In this document: one piece after another, positions 4,841 to 7,472 of the stretch
Numbering within the stretch: position 1 is the stretch's first letter
How the letters are laid out: each line of letters opens with the position of its first letter
NCBI GenBank assembly: GCA_910587905.1
Contig: CAJUOF010000224.1
Span: forward strand, 1-7,472
DNA length: 7,472 bases
Direction: 5' to 3'
DNA from: an uncultured Lachnospiraceae bacterium
GTDB taxonomy: Bacteria > Bacillota_A > Clostridia > Lachnospirales > Lachnospiraceae
Translations under genes and position numbers: made by a program
Notes under the pieces: generated by a model
What the model saw: only the letters and a program-made list of their open reading frames with translations
What the model was told of the DNA's origin: nothing
The model's database searches: none

Positions 4841-5248
4841 ATGAGCAGACGAGAACTGAGAGAGCATATATTCCGTATGTTGTTCCGCCGGGAGTTTTTC
4901 GACTCAGAGGAAGAGTTTGAGGGACAGGTACAGATGTACCTGGAGGAGCTGGAGCCGCTGGAGGAGAAGGACCGGAATTATATGCAGGAAAAAACGGACG
5001 CCCTTTATCGTCTCGTACCGGAACTGGACGAAAAACTCAACGAGGTGGCCAAGGGTTGGAAGACAGGACGGATGGGGAAGGTGGATCTGACCATTCTGAG
5101 ATTGGCGCTCTATGAGATGCGCCATGAGGAATCTGTTCCGGTGAAGGTGGCGATCAATGAGGCGGTGGAGATTGCCAGAAAATACGGAGGGGACGATTCG
5201 CCGTCCTTTGTCAACGGAATCCTGGCGAAGCTTGTGACGGAGCAATAG
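4841..5248 (+). CDS. nusB: Transcription antitermination protein NusB
   Basis: NusB (135 residues, usual length 130-150) is an all-helical RNA-binding protein. With ribosomal protein S10 (NusE) it binds boxA RNA and helps RNA polymerase complete rRNA transcription. Diagnostic features are the N-terminal R-R-E-L-R-E-H-I-F-R-M-L-F (3-15), V-D-L-T-I-L-R-L-A-L-Y-E-M (81-93), and the signature V-P-V-K-V-A-I-N-E-A-V-E-I-A-R-K-Y-G (99-116) with D-D-S-P-S-F-V-N-G-I-L-A-K-L after it. The start is ATG 4841 with GGAGG at 4831-4835. The frame stays open upstream to 4724, but that stretch crosses the terminator hairpin and the end of asp23 and does not resemble NusB. xseA follows after only 3 bp. In B. 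subtilis folD lies between nusB and xseA; it is absent here. Confidence 0.97.
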   Translation: MSRRELREHIFRMLFRREFFDSEEEFEGQVQMYLEELEPLEEKDRNYMQEKTDALYRLVPELDEKLNEVAKGWKTGRMGKVDLTILRLALYEMRHEESVPVKVAINEAVEIARKYGGDDSPSFVNGILAKLVTEQ

Positions 5249-5251
5249 CCT

Positions 5252-6463
5252 ATGGGACGAGGCGTTTATTCAGTCAGACAGATCAACGATTATATCAAAA
5301 ACATGTTTGCCCAGGATTATCTTCTGGGTTCTGTTTCCGTGCGGGGAGAGGTGTCCAACTGCAAATATCATCGCTCCGGCCATCTTTATTTTACCTTAAA
5401 AGAGCAGGGCTCTTTGCTTCAGGCAGTGATGTTTGCGGGAAACAGAGGAGGCTTGTCGTTTCAGATGAGGGAAGGGCAGCAGGTGATTGTCAAGGGATAC
5501 GTAGGTCTCTATGAGCGAGATGGGAAATACCAGCTCTACGCCAGAGAGATTTCCCTGGACGGGGTCGGCGGGCTCTATGAGCAGTTTGAAGCGCTAAAGC
5601 AGGAGCTTTCCGACCGAGGGCTTTTTGCCGAAGAGTACAAGCAGCCCATTCCCCGCTATATCAAAACTCTGGGGATCGTTACGGCTGACACAGGTGCTGC
5701 AGTTCGGGATATCATAAGCATTTCTCACAGACGAAATCCCTATGTGAGTCTTTATCTCTACCCAGCGAAGGTGCAGGGGGAGGGGGCGGCTGAGACCATT
5801 GTAGCCGGGATCGAAGCGCTGGAACAGTTGGGCGTGGACTGTATGATTGTCGGAAGGGGCGGCGGTTCCATTGAGGACCTCTGGGCTTTCAATGAGGAAA
5901 CGGTGGCGCAGGCTGTTTTTGACTGCTCCGTTCCGATTATTTCCGCGGTAGGCCATGAGACGGATTTCACCATCGCCGATTTTGTGGCCGATTTGAGGGC
6001 ACCTACACCGTCGGCGGCTGCAGAGCTGGCGGTCTATGAATATGATTTATTTTTTGCGGAGCTTTTGGAGGGGAAAAGGCGGTTGGAGAGCGCCATGGAA
6101 TGGAGGCTTTGCCACTGCAGGCAGGAGCTTGAACGCCGACGACTCTGCATCCGGAGATTTCGGCCGGAGCATGTGACGGCACAGAAACGGCAGCTTTTGG
6201 ACAGCATTCAGGACAGGCTTTCCTCCGCCATGGAGCGGGCACTCAGGGAAAACAACCACCGGTTGGAGCTTTTGGCAGGCAGGCTTCAGGGCTGTTCCCC
6301 ACTTGACAGAATTACAGGCGGCTATGCATTTGTGACGAAGGAAGACGGAAAGCGCCTAAGGTCTGCCAAAGAGGTATCTGCGGGGGAATTGCTGGATCTG
6401 AGGCTTTCGGACGGTGTTCTGCGTGCCAAGGTGACGGACAGAATTCTTCTGGGGGAAGGGTGA
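5252..6463 (+). CDS. xseA: Exodeoxyribonuclease VII large subunit
   Basis: The catalytic subunit of exonuclease VII, which degrades single-stranded DNA from both ends to acid-soluble oligonucleotides in DNA repair. It has 403 residues; B. subtilis and E. coli proteins are about 450, the difference probably in the variable coiled-coil region. Residues 4-100 form the N-terminal OB-fold (V-R-G-E-V-S-N-C-K-Y-H-R-S-G-H-L-Y-F-T-L-K). The catalytic domain carries T-G-A-A-V-R-D-I (147-154), G-R-G-G-G-S-I-E-D-L-W (201-211) and S-A-V-G-H-E-T-D (231-238). D153, R202, H235 and D238 correspond to E. coli D155, R205, H238 and D241. A charged helical region (about 262-345) and the C-terminal G-G-Y-A-F-V motif follow. 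The start is ATG 5252, with GGAG at 5239-5242 inside the end of nusB. All catalytic residues are present. Confidence 0.97.
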   Translation: MGRGVYSVRQINDYIKNMFAQDYLLGSVSVRGEVSNCKYHRSGHLYFTLKEQGSLLQAVMFAGNRGGLSFQMREGQQVIVKGYVGLYERDGKYQLYAREISLDGVGGLYEQFEALKQELSDRGLFAEEYKQPIPRYIKTLGIVTADTGAAVRDIISISHRRNPYVSLYLYPAKVQGEGAAETIVAGIEALEQLGVDCMIVGRGGGSIEDLWAFNEETVAQAVFDCSVPIISAVGHETDFTIADFVADLRAPTPSAAAELAVYEYDLFFAELLEGKRRLESAMEWRLCHCRQELERRRLCIRRFRPEHVTAQKRQLLDSIQDRLSSAMERALRENNHRLELLAGRLQGCSPLDRITGGYAFVTKEDGKRLRSAKEVSAGELLDLRLSDGVLRAKVTDRILLGEG

Positions 6464-6516
6464 GAGACAGGAGAGATTGTCCGGAGAGAGAAAATGGAAA
6501 GGTGCGAATAAGCAAA

Positions 6517-6765
6517 ATGGAAGAGAATAACGAAGCCCTGGAACCAAAGGATATCCACGAAGAAGATTCCAGGGGGATCGAAGAGACGTTTGAATTGCTG
6601 GATGCTTTGCTGAGGCGCTTGGAGGGAGACGAGCTTACCCTGGAAGAGTCTTTTGAGCTCTATGCGAGAGGGCTGAACTTGGTGAAACAGTGCAGGCAAG
6701 GAATTGATGAGGTGGAGAAAAAGGTACTTGTTTTAGAAGAAAGTGGGGAGTTCCATGAGCTTTGA
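6517..6765 (+). CDS. xseB: Exodeoxyribonuclease VII small subunit
   Basis: A small helical protein of 82 residues from ATG 6517 (family 65-85) that binds several copies to XseA. The family pattern I-E-E-T-F-E-L-L-D-A-L-L-R-R-L-E-G-D-E-L-T-L-E-E-S-F-E-L-Y-x-x-G is intact, followed by I-D-E-V-E-K-K-V-L-V-L. The frame extends upstream to a GTG at 6460 that overlaps the xseA stop in GTGA and would give 101 residues. I prefer ATG 6517 because the extra 19 residues are Arg-rich and outside the family. However, the Shine-Dalgarno sequence before 6517 is weak, so the coupled GTG start cannot be excluded. The 3' end overlaps ispA by 11 bp. Confidence 0.9.
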   Translation: MEENNEALEPKDIHEEDSRGIEETFELLDALLRRLEGDELTLEESFELYARGLNLVKQCRQGIDEVEKKVLVLEESGEFHEL

Positions 6766-7472
6766 TGAAGAATTAAAGAGAAAAGTGGGGGAGATAGAAA
6801 AACTACTCCGCAAATTTCTCCCTGAGGAGAACGGGCTTCAGAAGACGATTTTTCAGGCCATGAATTACAGTGTATTGGCAGGTGGAAAACGACTTCGCCC
6901 TCTGCTTATGCAGGAAAGCTGCCGTCTGTTTGGCAGAGACGGAAAGGAGATCGGCCCCTTTATGGCGGCCATTGAGATGATTCACTCATCGTCACTGGTT
7001 CACGACGATCTGCCCGCCATGGACGCAGATGAATACCGAAGGGGCAGAAAGACCACCTGGGTGGTTTACGGGGAGGATATGGCCATTCTTGCGGGAGACG
7101 CCCTGATGATCTATGCGTTTGAGACGGCGGCAAAAGCTTTCAGGGATACGGACCGGCCGGATCTGGTGGGAGCCTGTATCGGGATTCTGGCGGAAAAGAC
7201 CGGGGTCTACGGGATGATTGGCGGACAGACGGTTGATGTGGAATTGACAGGTAAACAGGTGTCAGAGGAGAACTTAGATTTTATCTATCGGTTAAAGACG
7301 GGGGCGCTTTTGGAGGCGTCCATGATGATTGGGGCAATTCTGGGAGGTGCGGACCGGGAACAGACGGCCTTGATGAGACAGGTGGCCTCAGATGTGGGGC
7401 TGGCATTCCAGATCCAGGATGACATTCTGGATGTGACCAGCACCAGGGAGGTACTTGGAAAGCCGGTGGGAA
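6755..7472 (+). CDS. ispA: Short-chain polyprenyl (farnesyl-type) diphosphate synthase, 3' end cut
   Basis: This enzyme condenses isopentenyl diphosphate with allylic diphosphates to make C15 or longer prenyl diphosphates for undecaprenol, quinone or other isoprenoid synthesis. 239 codons are in the window; the family is about 290-300, so roughly the last 55 are missing. Visible motifs are G-G-K-R-L-R-P (43-49), the first Asp-rich motif D-D-L-P-A-M-D (84-90) with R-R-G after it, L-A-G-D-A-L (112-117), G-G-Q-T-V-D, K-T-G-A-L-L, and the second Asp-rich motif D-D-I-L-D (222-226). The two-residue insertion in the first motif is typical of bacterial enzymes. Residue 79, five before the first Asp, is Ser where FPP synthases such as E. 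coli IspA have Tyr. Residue 102 is Trp where E. coli has His. The start ATG 6755 lies inside xseB with GGAG 4 bases upstream. The product length is uncertain, so the name ispA rests on family and position. Confidence 0.94.
   Translation, partial: MSFDEELKRKVGEIEKLLRKFLPEENGLQKTIFQAMNYSVLAGGKRLRPLLMQESCRLFGRDGKEIGPFMAAIEMIHSSSLVHDDLPAMDADEYRRGRKTTWVVYGEDMAILAGDALMIYAFETAAKAFRDTDRPDLVGACIGILAEKTGVYGMIGGQTVDVELTGKQVSEENLDFIYRLKTGALLEASMMIGAILGGADREQTALMRQVASDVGLAFQIQDDILDVTSTREVLGKPVG

Noticed and set aside
5185..5215. GGACG/CGTCC hairpin near the end of nusB as a terminator
   Set aside because: It has only five paired bases and no T-run, and it lies within the conserved D-D-S-P-S-F coding motif.
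6460..6516. GTG at 6460 as the xseB start
   Set aside because: It would couple nicely to the xseA stop, but it adds 19 Arg-rich residues not typical of XseB. It is kept only as an alternative in the xseB entry.
1..7472. An undescribed defence, mobile or biosynthetic system
   Set aside because: Every long frame on the + strand is assigned to a known conserved family with normal spacing. No gap exceeds about 100 bases, and no transposase, integrase, toxin pair or repeat array is present.

Overview
The window is a co-directional block, entirely on the + strand, from a spore-forming Clostridia-type Firmicute. Lachnospiraceae is my best guess. The reasons are a spoIIIA sporulation operon, AGGAGG-type ribosome binding sites, frequent GTG starts, a base composition of roughly half G+C, and protein sequences closer to clostridial than to Bacillus versions. 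All genes are recognisable. I see no mobile element, CRISPR array, RNA gene or phage gene.

Layout. Bases 1-18 are not genomic: they match the 3' end of the Illumina TruSeq read-2 adapter. This is therefore a contig end, and the first gene is cut there. From 20 to 4266 lie spoIIIAB (5'-truncated), spoIIIAC, spoIIIAD, spoIIIAE, spoIIIAF, spoIIIAG and spoIIIAH. They are packed with short gaps or 4-bp ATGA overlaps. spoIIIAA, the ATPase gene, should lie just off the left end. These proteins form the mother-cell half of the SpoIIIA-SpoIIQ ('feeding tube') complex, which spans the space between mother cell and forespore and is needed for late forespore gene expression.

From 4284 to the right end is a second, housekeeping unit. 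A near-consensus vegetative promoter (TTGATA-17-TATAAT) lies directly after spoIIIAH. It is followed by an Asp23/YqhY-family gene, a hairpin that looks like an intrinsic terminator, then nusB (transcription antitermination), xseA and xseB (the two subunits of exonuclease VII) and ispA (short-chain polyprenyl diphosphate synthase, cut by the right end). From nusB on, genes are separated by 3 bp or overlap, so they are probably co-transcribed and translationally coupled. Compared with my memory of Bacillus subtilis (spoIIIA, accB, accC, yqhY, nusB, folD, xseA, xseB, ispA), accB, accC and folD are absent from this locus.

Points worth a second look are: the adapter at the contig end; the hairpin just before nusB with no promoter after it; two boxA-like sequences; a possible internal sigma-E promoter before spoIIIAH; a perfect inverted repeat inside spoIIIAH; and a serine at the chain-length position of IspA. 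I do not see an undescribed multi-gene system. The interesting material is regulatory and at the residue level.
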